Program-made: the position numbers and the translations under genes
Notes under the pieces: model-generated
What the model saw: the letters and a program-made list of their open reading frames with translations, nothing else
The model's database searches: none
What the model was told of the DNA's origin: nothing
Origin: Anodontia alba
Taxonomy: Eukaryota > Mollusca > Bivalvia > Lucinida > Lucinidae
Assembly (NCBI GenBank): GCA_964016985.1
Contig: OZ024827.1
Coordinates: 80,985,835 to 81,049,834 of the forward strand
Length of the DNA: 64,000 nt
Reading direction: 5' to 3'
Part shown: one piece after another, positions 35,986 through 50,106 of the stretch
Position numbering within the stretch: position 1 is the stretch's first letter
Layout: each line of letters starts with the position of its first letter

Positions 35986-38900
35986 AAATATTTCAAAATG
36001 CTGTCTGCTGAAATTTTTACCCAGAATGCTAAGTGTTAAAAAGGGCTCACTAACCCTTAAGGACCAGAATGTATCAGTTACACTATAGTATAGTACATTG
36101 AGGCCTTTTATGGCTGTCATACAGCACAGCATGAGCTATAAGGGAAGTATATAAATTCTAAGAAACATGATCGGTTTGGTTTGGCCCAGTCAACACCATC
36201 AAGGTCATGTCGGGCTGGTCAGTTTACCTAACCACACTTTCCCTGTGCATGCTTAGTTCTCTAAGCAGTTAACCAGTACATGTGCACATTCGTTAGCCAG
36301 AAACTGACAATTGCCCTTCTTGAATCCGCCATAGGGAGGGGATGAATGTAGAAAATAGTTCATGATCAATCTCCACAAAAGAATGTTGCCGACCCAGTGG
36401 GGATCGAACCAACAACCCAATCGCCAGTCGGACATGCATCCAACTGAGCCACGGAGGCCAGCTTTAGTGTACAAAATGTAAGGACATTTACAGTATATAT
36501 CGTCATGGATAAAATCAAGAGAAGAATGAATAGAATACTAATCCTCCTAGAAGCATTGAGGAAAAATATTTTAACCTTTAACTCTTCTCTTGCTAAACAT
36601 GTCATGCCCTGTCTTAGCAAACAGTGTGGATCTAGAACAGTTGGCTTCTGAAGATGCCAACTGATCTGGATCTGCACTGTTTGTCATTAAAAATGTGAAC
36701 TCCTATCAAAAACTCGGATCAAGTAATCTGATTGGCTGGAAATTAGAAGTGGGCGTGGTATCTTAATTTATTCAGGGTGACAATGGTTAAGGAATACTTA
36801 CTGTAACATAACCACTTCCGGTTGAGCTATCATCATCTTCCCTGTCTTTAGACTGTAATAAAATATATACCTGTATATAGCATATGACATCCATGTAAAA
36901 TATTAAATTGGAAGTTAAAAGCTACAAATAAGGCATTTTTTTTTTCAACCTAAAAGTACAGGGCCCAATAGTTCAAAGCGTCATTAGCTTAATGAGCTCG
37001 TTAAGGATCATTTCGTTAACTCTTTTAGCGGATTCAGTATACAATATTCTGATATTTTTTGCTGAAAAAATGTGAGTAGCTTTTGCAGTGCAAAAGCTAC
37101 TCACATTTTTTCAGCAAAAAAATTCAGCATATTTGCGTATCACTCGATGTAAATTTTAACGAATCGTTAACTAACGACGTCGTTAGCTTTGAACAACTGG
37201 GCCCTGATTTTTTTTTATTTCTTCATGAAAACATATGCTGCGAGTACTCATTAGAAGCACTGAGATGCTTCTGATGAGTATGCACAACATATGTATTAGT
37301 GGTGAAATAAAACAAATATTATGTGGATAACCCTTCTTATCACATAGTGGCCTAAATTACCAACATTCAACATGAAATATCTTGCGATGTAGATGACCTA
37401 CATGCACAAAAATGCAACAGTTTGTTGTTTTCTAGGAAAAAATAAGAAAAAATATTTAAAAATGTTGTATGTTGAATTTTGTACCCGGTGTGCTAAGTCT
37501 TAGTTATACCATGGTTCGTGTGCATGTACAATGCGATAATGCACAAGCGTGAGCGAGTGCATTATCGCACATACATGCGCAGAACCATGGTATAACTGAT
37601 TTATCACATTTTCATGCATGTGCTGAATGTTGGGAATTCAGGCTACTATGTGATAAGCATCAATGTTCAGCTGACATTTTGAAATATTTTCTTATTTTCC
37701 AAGGAAACATGATTTAACGTTTCATGCAAATTGTCTCCAAATGTCAAATTGTTTTCTGGAAAAAATAAACGTATCATCAATGTTGTCTGCTGAAATTGCC
37801 TAGAGAAGTACTAAACATCAATTTTCAGCAGATACATGTAACATTTTGAAATAGTTTTCTTATTTTTCCCAGGAAACTGGATTTGACATTTCATGAAAAC
37901 TGTCTCCAACAAAGACAGTTTGCATGAAATGTCAAATTCTGTTGGCTGGAAAAAATAAGAAAAGTATCATCAAATATACTGTCTGCTGAAATTGCCCAGA
38001 GTGATAAAGGTTACAGGAACTTCCAAATTACTTCTACACTGATCAATTTTCTATTTAAAAATGACACATTCAATGTTTTGTTGAATAAAACACATGAAAC
38101 TAGAAAGTCTGTCTGGAGTATATTATAATGACAAAGGTACAGCTGATCAGCCGGATTGCACGAAAATTTGACCAAATTCAGATGCTGATGTAATTTCTCT
38201 TGATTGACATGATTGCAACCAATCAGATTTTAGCAGCAGTGCCTCAGTCAGTTTAATTCAAAAAAGGCTGGGTGTTTTAAGTACACAAGGTCAATTGGTC
38301 CAGCACTGCATCAGACCAGGTGTTACCACTTCACCATAAAAAAAATATAAAAAAAAAAGAAAAAGAAAAAAAGGAGAAAGATATATTAAATAAGTATAAT
38401 TTTTGTAAGAAAAAAAAAAACAACAGTCCCATACATTGGTTAAAACTGATAAACCATGTTACTGATTCGGTTTGGGGAATACTGCAAATTACATCATAAT
38501 TTGGTGACCTTTCACTGTCTGACCCAAACTCGGCTCCGCCTCATTTGGGGTCAGACAGTGAAAGGTCACCAAACTATGGTATAATTTACAGTATACCCAA
38601 AACCTCGACAATAATTATGGTTTATCTATAACTTATCTGAAGCTACAAAACAATATTATTCACTTGACGATTCATTTAAATCTTATGAAATAATGGTTAC
38701 TTCAAAGACATTACATACCAAGACAGTGCTCTGGGAATCTTTGTCATAAAATTTCAAAAAATACATCACACTATATTCGATTTAAGTTGTCCCCATAAAT
38801 TCATGCCAATTAGTTCAACCATATGAAAACAGTATTATCCCATCTAACTAACCACTTGGCCTATTTTTCTATATAATTTATACATTTTTGCAGCGATCAT

Positions 38901-41900
38901 TTTTCTAAACAATGAAAATGCAATAAGCACACAGATTTTAATTTTTTATGGAGATATAAGAGAAAATACCCAATAGTTAAAACTAAATACCACTCCTTAA
39001 CAAGTCCTCTGAAACCATTTTTTTAAGAAGAAGAAAAACAAAAATGGGAAAAAAGTACCTTTTTGGATTCTTTAACATTTTTCCTCACTGCACCTAGGGA
39101 TGAGACTGAGGTTTGCTGCATCAGCTCAGTCTCAGACTCAATTCTGTTGAGATGTTTTGCACGCTCCTTCACACTTATCACAGACATGTTGTTATCTTCC
39201 TCTGCTGTATCAACTGTTGTGGATGACTGAAAGAAAATCAAAGCAAAAGAGGCACTGAAATGACTGACTTCTTTAAATCTGAACTTCAGTACATTTTTTA
39301 ATAATTACTTTGTGTAGATCGGTACATATGTGCACTTTATAGACCTTGCAAGATGGTAGGCCTTCATTGGCAGAAATTTCACTAGTAGCATCAATGATGG
39401 TGTACATGTATTAATACAAATGTTAATTAGTTCCCTTTGTTTACATTTTCCTCATGCATATACATTCACCACTTACAAGGCATTTTTCATTCCTGATTTT
39501 TTTTCTCATATTTTACTAACACTATATTCACTAGAAATGTGTCTAAAAGACACTGATGCCCCCGACTGAAAAACTTAGAAGCAAATTGCTAATGCCGGAC
39601 GCGGATGGAAATGGATGGATGCACAGGGGTAACATATTATGCCCTTTCCAACATTCTTCGAATGGCAGGGACATAAAAATGCAAGAGAAAATGCTCTTAA
39701 ACATGAAAATACTCATGATTTTGGCTAAATCCATCTGTAACTGTCGCAAAACTTGAGTATAGGTTGCACTACTTTTTGTATGGAAGCATGTTTAGTGGTG
39801 GTGAAAGCCACTAATACTGAACAACTTGATAACAAAAAACAACAGATAAAAATCTGTCATTCATGAGGTCCTTTGTAGCCCTTACAAGATTGCTGAGTTA
39901 AAATTTCAGCAGATGATATTTTGAAATATTTTCTTATTTTTCCCACAAAAAAAGGATTTGGCATTTCATGCAAATTGTCTCCTTAACCCCTGTCCTGCTG
40001 AATAAATTAAGATACCACACCCACTTCTAATTTTCAGCCAATCAGAATACTTGATCCTGATTTTTTCTATAAATTCACAAACTTAATGGCAAACAGTACA
40101 GATCCAGATCAGCTGGCTTCTTCAGAAGCCAACTGATCTGGATCTACACTGTTTGCAAAGGCAGGGTATATCCGGGTTCAGCAGGACAAGGCTTAAATTA
40201 ATAGACTGCTGAATTTGCCCATAGCATGGAAAGTGTTAGGAAAACCAATGTTTGTTTGTCTAAATTAGCCTGTGAATTTGCAACTTGTGTCAAGAACACC
40301 CATTCTTCATAGTGGGTATTAAATCTAATAACCCTTTGGAAGTAATTACACCTTAACTCATAGCTCCATACAAGGCACTTTTTTCAACCAAAAAATATGG
40401 TATTTTTTTTTTTATTTCTCCACAAAAAATATGTTGTTGGTACTCATTAGAAGCACCCCACTGAGGCGCTTCCAATGACTACCAACAACATATGTTTTCA
40501 TCATCAAGAAAACATACCTATATAATTTTGACCCCTTAAACCCACTTTTATATATAGTAAAATTGGGGTTTACAGGGGTATACATTATTTTTCTTACTGC
40601 TGCTCAAAAACATAGAAATATGAAAAACTATTAGAATTTTTATCTGAAAACTTTCAGTTTTTTGGAGGTAAAACTTTCAATATATTTGAATAGGCACATT
40701 TTCATAATGTGGAGAAATATGAAAAATACCAGGTGTATACCACCTTTTGCCTGGAACAATGTAAATAACTCCTTACTGTATTTGTCCAAAAATTTGAACA
40801 AGCCCAAGGTTGACTTCGACCTTTCTGGCAGGGAGTCATGTAGCGTATGCCATTTTATTTCAAAATCCCTTCATACATGACAAAATTATGAGCTGGACAA
40901 GAAATACAGATGCACATTCTCAAGTACAAACAGACAAAATGATTTCTATATAGATTATTATTATTATTATATTAATCATCACGAAAACATGCCTATATAA
41001 TTTTGACCCCCTTAAACCCCACTTTTATATAGTAAAACTGGGGTTTACAGGGGTATATATTATTTTCTTATTTTCACTCAAAAACATAGGTTGTGGGTAC
41101 TCGTTAGAACCGCTTGCTCGGTGAGGCAGTTCTAACAAGTACCCACTATCTATGTTTTGGGCAGAAATATGGAAAATGTCAGAGTTTTTATCTGAAATTT
41201 TTTAGTTTTTTGGAGGTGAAATTTTCTATATATTTGAATAGGCATGTTTTTGTAATGGAGGAATTTTACCAGTTTAAACTTTTCAGTTTGTCTGTAAAAT
41301 GTAATTACTGGTTTCGATCTGCAATAAACCTGGAATCAATCAGTTTCATGCAGTAGGCTTACTTCCAACCTGATCCAGATCAAAATAAATGAGCCATATC
41401 CCTTAACCCTTGTCATGCTGAATAAATTCAGATGCCACACCCAATTCTAATTTCCAGCCAATCAGATTACTTGATCCTGGTTTTTGATAGAAATTTGCAT
41501 AGTTAATGACAAACAGTGCAGATCCAGATCAGTTGGCTTCTTCAGAAGCCAACTGATCTGTATCTACACTGTTTGCTAAAACAGGGCATGTCATGTTCAG
41601 CAAGAGAAGGGTTAATTCTAGGTTCTCTGACCTAATGGGAACATACATGTATTTGCAGACAAACTTTGCCTGTATTTAAAGTTACCAGTAAACAGTGAAA
41701 TTATTTCAAAATCATATTTCACCATTTTCTAACTTGCCATTTTGTGTGTCTCACCCGAGCAGATCTAATAGGCTCTGGTGGCAACCATGGGACCTCAACC
41801 ATAACAATCTTTGGTAGTTGTCTCCTTTTGCAAAATGGTACTAAAATCTTTCATGTATTTCCATGCACCTTAACCCTTAAAATGCCAAGAAAACCTGCAT

Positions 41901-44900
41901 CTGAAAATGTTGTCTGTTTATGTCGTCTGCTGATTATTCTTGCAAACTTTTCAAACCTATTTTTGCATACAGGCAAACAGTGTGGACCCGATCTGGATCC
42001 ACACTGTTTGCAAAAATGACTTTTAAAATCACAAGCAGATGACAAAGCAGACTATTGTTGTGATTGGCAGTTTAAGAGTTAACAGCCATTTCAGTTCTCT
42101 GAAATCTAGTAAAAACATACGAAACAACAATGCTCGCGATAAGGCCTGTTTTTAACCTAAAAGTGCTGATAGTTTTTTTCCGTTTTCTCCACAAAAAAGA
42201 AAAAATGTTGAGTGTACTAATTAGAAAAGCCTCACTGAGCACTTCTTATGTGTACCCAGAACATATGTTTTCATGGAGAAATAAGTAAAATGTTCTCAGG
42301 ATACCCCCTCTTATCTGGAGCTATGAATAAGGGACTTTACAACTTATACAATTACCAGTGATGATGTTGACACACCCGAGCCAAGACTGATCGAAGAAGA
42401 AACAGAGGCTGACAATTTGTTATCAAAAGCTGCCAAATTTCCATCACTCTTTATCTTTGAAGACATTGCACCATCAGGTCTGTCACTGTTGGAGTTCATG
42501 CCAGGTCCACCTGGGGGTTCCGAACTTGCTCGTGCTAGGTCGTTGGTTGAATCTCCTAGTGAATCGGGACGAAATTTTCTCTTCAGTACTAATATCTTGT
42601 CATGTTGCTGCAAATATTGATATAATTCTTATACGTTAAATGTCCTAAAATTTCGTATACCAATGTTTCTGACAAAAATGGCATATGCAAGCAGTGTAGA
42701 CCCAGATCAGACTGCTCCTGAAGGAATAGTCTGATCAGGGTCTACACTGTTTGCCATGTCACTAAGTATTTTATGAAATAACTGCATAAAAAGAAAAAAT
42801 TAGGCCAAAAAAATAAGAAATAAAGTGTTCGAAATTTTAGCCCCAGTTAAAGCCTTGATTCAACCTGCAAATTGATATTTTTCTTATTTCTCCATTTAAA
42901 TATAATGTTGTGGATACTCATTAGAAGCACCTTGGTGAGGTGCTTCTAATGAGTACCCACAACCTATTATGTTCTTTTGGAGAAATGAGAAAAATATTAT
43001 TTTGATACCCCTTCATATTTGTATCTACCGTATTCAACCTAATTACCGCACTGTGCCCTTAGCCTTTTCAAAGTTATTGGGAAAAAAACGTGTAGTGAAA
43101 TATACCTAATAAAGGTATACGTTGAAGAAAGATCAGCAGAGAACTGCTTATTTAATGATGCTTTTGCGATATGCTTTTGATTTTCTTTATAAAATCATGT
43201 TGTGGGTACTCATTTGAATTGCCTCGACAAGTCGCGGCAATTCAAATGAGTACCCACAACATATGATTTTATAAAGAAGTGGTTAAAAGTAGACGGGCTG
43301 TAATCTAAAGTCTCGGAAATTGCTTGACTGTGCGCTTATAGGAGTATGTGCGGTTATTAGGTCGAATACGGTATTTATACAAATGGGTACATATGGTAAA
43401 TGTCCTAAATTTTCATACACCAAAGCGGCTGACAAAAAGATGTATGCAAATAGTACAGACCCAGATCTGACTGCTCCTGAAGGAGTTGTCTGATCAGGTC
43501 TACACTGTTTGCCATTACACTAAGTATTTTAAGAAACAACTGTATCAAAAGCAAAAAAAAAAAGCCAAGAAAGTATGCAATAAAGTGTTCAAAATTTTAC
43601 GACATTTACTGTAATTATCACAAGGTGAAAAAAGATTGTTGCTGTTCAACCAATCATACATGCCGTATCTCACACTAAGAGATAAAATCTCACAGAATTT
43701 GGCCAATCTGAAAGGCAATTCCCATAAAAAATTCAAATCTAACAGAATTTTCAGACCATTTTACAACAGACTTTATGAAGAAATAAACATAAATCACATA
43801 CTATTGTGGTTTTCACAAGCTTCTTACATGTGAAGAAAAGACTTTAGACTATATTGAGGGTGCTCCGAAGTGATATTTAAGAAAATCTCACAGAATTTTA
43901 TGAAATCACTTAAATTTTGCCTTATCTCACAGATTTTAGTCCACAGCTTATGGCATGCATGACTAATCAATTTGTTCAGATTTTCATTTAAATCTCACTA
44001 GTGGTTGAATTTTTATTTTTGCAGAAATTGCTGTGATTGTAACTGCAAAACTGTCCACATGATTACTTATAAGATTTACCATACATTTTGGATACCTGAC
44101 TCATTGAACTGCAAAAGTTATTCTGTCCGTTTAAACAACAGCCCTAGTGATACTCTGTATTAACTAGGTCATTATGAAATCTATCTTTGAGCATATGAAA
44201 ACTGCATGTGCAGAACAAACTCATACAACTTAGTCATGGCATGCACAGTTCATGTTTTAAACTCTAGGGAGTCCAAGCACTACCTAGACAGTCTGTGCAT
44301 GTCCTGAACAGATTCCACATTTACTGTCTGGTCTCAGAATGATCATTTCCCACACGGCCAAAAAACAGTGCTTCATTATGAAGCCTGGACTGATATACTG
44401 AACATTTCTACATTCCGGCCAAATTGTGCAGATGACAAATTCATGCAACTTTTCATATATTTTCTTTTTTTTTTCCAAAAAATAAGATTTGATATTTGAT
44501 GCTACTGCAGGCCTCCTAGTGGCCCACTTTGAAAATATAGGTTTTTATACAGGTTCTTCTCCCTCAAAATATAGGTTATTTACAGGTTTTTCAATAAAAA
44601 ATATAGGTTAAAGAAAGGTTCTTCCAACCTCCAATTAGATTTAAAACTGAAGAAAAAATATTCGATGAATTTTTGGGCCAAAATTATTCAGATAAGGTTG
44701 ACCTGAATTTTACAAAGTCCGAGCGAGCGAAGCGAGCGAGGAAAAAAATTACAATTTCTTGACAGTTTTCATCATCATCACGAAAACATACCTATAATAT
44801 TTTGACCCCCTCAAACCCACTTTTATATAGTAAAACTGGGGTTTACAGGGGTATACATTATTTTTTCTTATTTCTGCTCAAAAACATAGATTGTGTGTAC

Positions 44901-47900
44901 TCATTAGAACCGCCTCGCTGAGGCAGTTCTAATGGGTACCCACAATCTATGTTTTGAGCAGAAATATGAAAAATATCAGAGTTTTTTATCTGAAAATTTT
45001 CAATTTTTGCAGGTGAAATTTTCTATATATTTGAATAGGCGTGTTTTCATAATGATTTTTTTGGTACTAAAAAGTAAAAACAGTAGGGCATTTTGAAGAA
45101 AAGTTAGGGCTGAGTCGCGAGAAGGTTCAAAATGTGAAAAATATAGGTTTTTTCATGAAAATACAGGCTTTTTATAAGATTTATGAACAAAATAAAGGTT
45201 TTATAGGTTTGACACAAAATTATAGGTTATTATAGGTTTTATAGGTTTTGCTAGGAGGCCTGCAACTGTCTCCCAAGGAGAATAACTGCATGAAATGTAA
45301 AACTCTATTATGTGATTTTTTTTTTTCTAATTTTTTCACTGAAAATAGGGTTGACATAAAACAACATATTGAAGACAATATTTTCAATAACTTTAGACAC
45401 TTCCCAGCGGGCACATGACGTAAATATAATGTCGCCTCAATGTCGATGCAACGTCATGACGTTGCATCGACGTTGAGGCAACGTTATATTTACGTCATGT
45501 GCCTGCCGGGTTGAAATGTAGGCCATACCTTTTGATAAGATGCTTTTTTTCAATCAGGAAGTACATGTATTGATATTTTTCTTATTTCTCCACAAAAACA
45601 TATGTTGTGGTTACTCATTAGCAGCATCTTGGTAAGGCGTTTCTTATGAGTACCCACAACATACGAGGGATGTTCGAAATGAATTGCTTATTTCTATCTG
45701 GAGACTTCAAAATTCAAGTTAGCCCAAAAGTACTCATTTCATGCCCTCGAAGTACTCCCCGTGGCTAGAAATGCAAAGTTTCAGCCGATGTATCCACTTC
45801 TTGAAGGCGTCACGGTACGCTGATTTGGGCACAGTAATAAGGTACTGATGAATGGCAGATCCAAGTGCCTGCCGGGGCTGGTATTTCCGCCCAGCAAGGA
45901 ATGCTTTCAATTTCGGAAACAAAAAGAAATCACAGGGGGCAAGGTCTGGGGAATACGGGGGGGTGAGGCAAAACAGTTACTTTTTATTTCTTCAAAAACG
46001 CCGTAACTATTGCGGAGGTATGAGCTGGGGCCATTATTTGAGCCCGTCCGAAAGGTAAGCAATAAGATCTGGGCCACTAAAAACAGCAAACGCCCAATAG
46101 ATTGCCAAACGTTCTTTGCGTACAAAGAAGGTTTTGTATCTTCTTCTCTGTGAAGGAGTTGCAATTTATTGCAACTCCTTCACCAGAGAAGAAGATACAA
46201 AACCTTCTTTGTACGCAAAGAACGTTTGGCAATTATTGGGCGTTTGCTGTTTTTAGTGGCCCAGATCTTATTGCTTACCTTTCGGACGGGCTCAAAATAA
46301 TGGACCCAGGTTTCATCACCTGTGACGACATTGGCAAACTGCTTTTTGTCATATTTTGGAAACATTTGAAGCAGCTTATTGGCCACTTTAACCCATTGCC
46401 TCTTTTGCTCGTCAGTCAACAGATGTGGCACCAATCTAGCAGAAATCTTTCTGACTTTCAAATGCTTCTTCAAAATAAGGTGAACCGTTGATAGTGATAT
46501 GCCTACCTTTTGTGCAATATCACGAACTGTAAATCTGGCATCTCCTTCAATGATTTCCTTTATTTTGGAAACAATTTCTTTACGAGATGCAGATTTTGGC
46601 CTACCTGATTTCGGTGCATTTTTGATGGACTCTACACCAGACTCAAATTTCTTTTTCCACCGGCGAACTGTGTCATAAGACACACAAGAAGGTCCAAAAG
46701 CAGTAGAAATTTCAGCCATCAGCTTCTTCAAAGAACAACCAAGTTTTGAGCGAGCTTTGATGTAAGCCCGTATTTCATCTTTTTTGTCGACGCTTCTACC
46801 AACCATTTTTACTGCAGTGGTCAATGACTGCGTGTATTCAAATGGCAAATTTTATGTTTTACACTTAGTCTAACATGTACATTTATACACCATTGTGTAG
46901 ATATTGTATAGCCCTATACAGGTATGTATTGGTTTTTATCGTACCCCACGTGGATATCGAGCTAGAGGACAATAAGCAATTCATTTCGAACATCCCTCGT
47001 ATGTTTTTGTGAAGAAATAAGAAAAATATTTACCTGATAGCCATTCTTATCTAGACCTATGGTAGACATTTGATATTTCAAGACAGTCCCTCTTGTCTAT
47101 ACATATCTCTATTTAAGAATTTTGTTTGTAGTGAGATTTTACGGCCCAGTCAACCCATTAGGATCATGTCGAGCATGGTCAGTTTACCTAACTACACTTT
47201 TAAGGAGGGAGCTTAGTCCTTTAAGCAGTTAACAAGTATTGTGCACATTTTTTAGCCAGAAACTGACAACTGCCCTTCTTGAATCAGAGGAAGGGAAAGA
47301 ATGACTGTAGAAAATATTTCATGATCAATCTCCAAGAAAGAATGTTGCTGACCCAGTGGGGGTTGAACCCCCAACCTCCTGATCACCAGTCAGACCTGCA
47401 TCCAACTGAGCCACTGAGGTCAGCCTCTAGTTAACCCTCATCCTGCTGAACCAGGATATACCCTGTCTTTGCAAACAGTGTAGATCCAGATCAGTTGGCT
47501 TCTTCGGATCTGCACTGTTTAATCATTCAGTATGTGAATTTATATCAACAATCTATATTAAGTAATCTGATTGGCTGACAATCAAAAATGGGTGTGGCAT
47601 CTTAATTTATTCGGCATGACAAGGGTTAAGAAGGGTATCCAGATTAATATTTTAATTAGTTTTTAAAAAAACATAAACCACAACCTCTTTATAATACTAT
47701 TGCTGGGATACAAAGCAAAACACGTGTTAGCAAAACAACCTTATTGTATCCAAACTTAAGTGTATAGATTATATTAATTGTCATTTTTCTATATAAGCTA
47801 TACTTTGTTGTTTGAATATAATATGTAAGATGTCCACCTTCTAAAATTTAGAACACCAAAGTGTCTAACAAAATGACATATGCAAACAGTGCAGCCCCAG

Positions 47901-50067
47901 ATCAGACTGCTCCTAGGAGCTTCTAGGACATTTACTGTAAATCCGAAACTGTCTTATACGGAAATTCCAGTGTATTCTATTAGAACATCTATTTTGAATA
48001 CCTATTAGAAACTCTTCATCATGCAGTGAGGAACTTTGATAAGTACAGTGAGGAACTTTGAGGAGTACTCTAAATTAGTACTCACCTACGTTTTTTTTAA
48101 GTTAGGCCATCCTTAAAATAGTTTTTGTTTGCTGTGCTCCTATCCATTAATTCATTCTTTTTTTTTTTTTTTTTTTTTTAATCAGATATAATTTTTCTTT
48201 TACTGTAGAAAGTACATGTATATGGTCCTAAATTCTGTTCATAATATTTCAAAACATTGTCTGCAACTGAAAATAAAGTTTAAGATAAAAAGATTGTATC
48301 ATCATCATCATCATCATCATCATCAACATCTGATTTTAGATTAACATGCCAGTACAGGGGTAACATCCACATCAGTGGGCCCCCTTCAGGGTAGCTGGCT
48401 TGCTGCATGCATGGCAGTTCTCACACCAGATCTCCAGGTATGTCTTTCATGAGAGTCGTTAGTGAAAAGCTTCCACTCTCTGCAATTCTTCTCTGTCAGC
48501 TGCTTCCATGTCATCTTTGGCCTCCCAGGCCCAAGCTTTCCATCAACCTGTAAGTCAAAGGTTGTCTTGACTGCACCACTGGAGTGTTCCACATATCCAT
48601 ACCAGTGGAGCCTTCTCCCCTTCAGAATGTGGTCCAGATCCTCAATGCCAAGCCACGCAAGAAGCTCAATGGACCTGGTGGTGACAATATCTTGTAGCTT
48701 GACAATGCAGATCTGTCTAATCATTGCCCTGTCATTTTGCTGCAGACATTGGAAGTTTGGCTTTGTCAATGGCCAAGTCTCACTGGCATGGAGCATTGCA
48801 CTCCGCACACACAAGAGCTGTACACCCGGCCATGTGTCTTGAAAGAGAGGTGGCAGCAAGACAGAATTGGTAACAGCTCCTTGAACTTCTTCCAGGTGGT
48901 TTTCACATGTGTTGTGGTTGAAGGATCACAGCCACGGGTGGCTGAGAGCATGTCTCCTAGGCAGCAAAAGGAAGCTACCACCTCCAACTGGTCTGGTCCC
49001 TCTTTGACTTCCCTCAGTGGTCTGTTGTCCAAGGTGCATGCAGTTCCCTGCCACCGTGTACATCTGTAATCAGGGTCCTTTGTAAGCGCTTGAGCCCATT
49101 GCATTTCTTGTGCATCCAGTGCTTGCAGCTATTGCAGAAGATGCTGTTGCTGCCCTGACAGACAGCGCATGGAAACTCGCCTGAACTCTGCGGGAGGCCC
49201 AGGCCTGTACCACAGATTATGATCTATGTCTTTCTTGCATTTACTTCAGTCCTTCCTCCTCCATTGCTTCTTTCCAAGTCAAGAGGCTCCTGACACATTC
49301 CTCGAGCAGTTCAGCAATGATAACAAGGTCATCGGCATAGCGGTTCTCCTAGGGGATCCCAGAGTGAAACTTGCATGACAAGGCTTCAAGCACAATGTTG
49401 ATGAGCAGTGGGCTGAGTACTGAGCTTTAGTGAACACTGACCTTCACTCCAAACTCTTCACTGTACCCCTCACCAACACGGACATAGCTCCGCACATTGG
49501 CATGCATCCCCTGTACCAGTCGCACAATCCACTCCTCCACACTAAGGTTACTCAGCGCCCACCAGATGACCTTCCGAGGCACTCGGTCAGACACCTTCTT
49601 CAGGTCTACAAAAGCCATGTAGTCTCTCATGAGCATCTAGATAAAGATGTAGTGAATGTAAATCTGTCTGTTGTAGGCTCTTTAAGAAAAAAAGAACAGA
49701 ATGGCAAAAAAAAAAACAAAAAAAAACAACAACTGGGGTAAGGGGGTGGGGGTTCTGGGGGGGGTGGGGGGAAATGCCAATTTAGGTGGGTAGATAGCAG
49801 CACACAGCAAACCAACATTTTTAAGGTTGTTCTAAGAAACATATTGAAACAGTTTACTTGAAATACAAAAAGGTGTCTTACATATATACAGAGAGCTAAG
49901 GTATTACTGTTTCTTACCTCATCCACTTTAATGGTTGCTAGAGTATTGACAAAATCTTTAAACTTGTCTCTCATCTCCACTGAAAAAATAAAAAAAAAAA
50001 AAAAATAAGTTATGGTCAGGATGGGACCAGCAAAATACCAGTAACACTACAGCAGCAGAATACAGTC

Positions 50068-50106
<39 letters not shown>

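Larger units (their letters stand above)
45664..46999 (-). mobile_element. Mariner-type DNA transposon, non-autonomous remnant (about 1336 bp)
   Basis: The terminal inverted repeats start CGAGGGATGTTCGAAATGAA on both ends (45664 onward and the complement ending at 46999), flanked by TA on each side (45662-45663, 47000-47001). The inside encodes a mariner transposase on the minus strand, which is broken. The element sits inside one arm of a hairpin MITE (45528-47063): the sequences outside the two TA copies rejoin to the usual ACAACATATGTTTTTGTG arm. It lies in SOWAH intron 2. Confidence 0.93.
45528..47063. mobile_element. Family D hairpin MITE split by the mariner
   Basis: TTTTGATAAGATGCTTTTTT on the left, hairpin at 45597-45663, the mariner, then GTTTTTGTGAAGAAATAAGA and TTCTTATCTAGACCTATG on the right. 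Confidence 0.9.

Noticed and set aside
36360..36462. tRNA gene on the minus strand
   Set aside because: A and B boxes are visible, but the acceptor stem and cloverleaf do not close, and the same head occurs in five SINE copies with a shared body.
46102..46491. Plus-strand 129-codon frame
   Set aside because: It lies antisense to the mariner transposase and inside its inverted duplication.
48462..49069. Plus-strand frames over the LINE relic
   Set aside because: The minus strand gives clear reverse-transcriptase motifs. The plus frames are their shadows.
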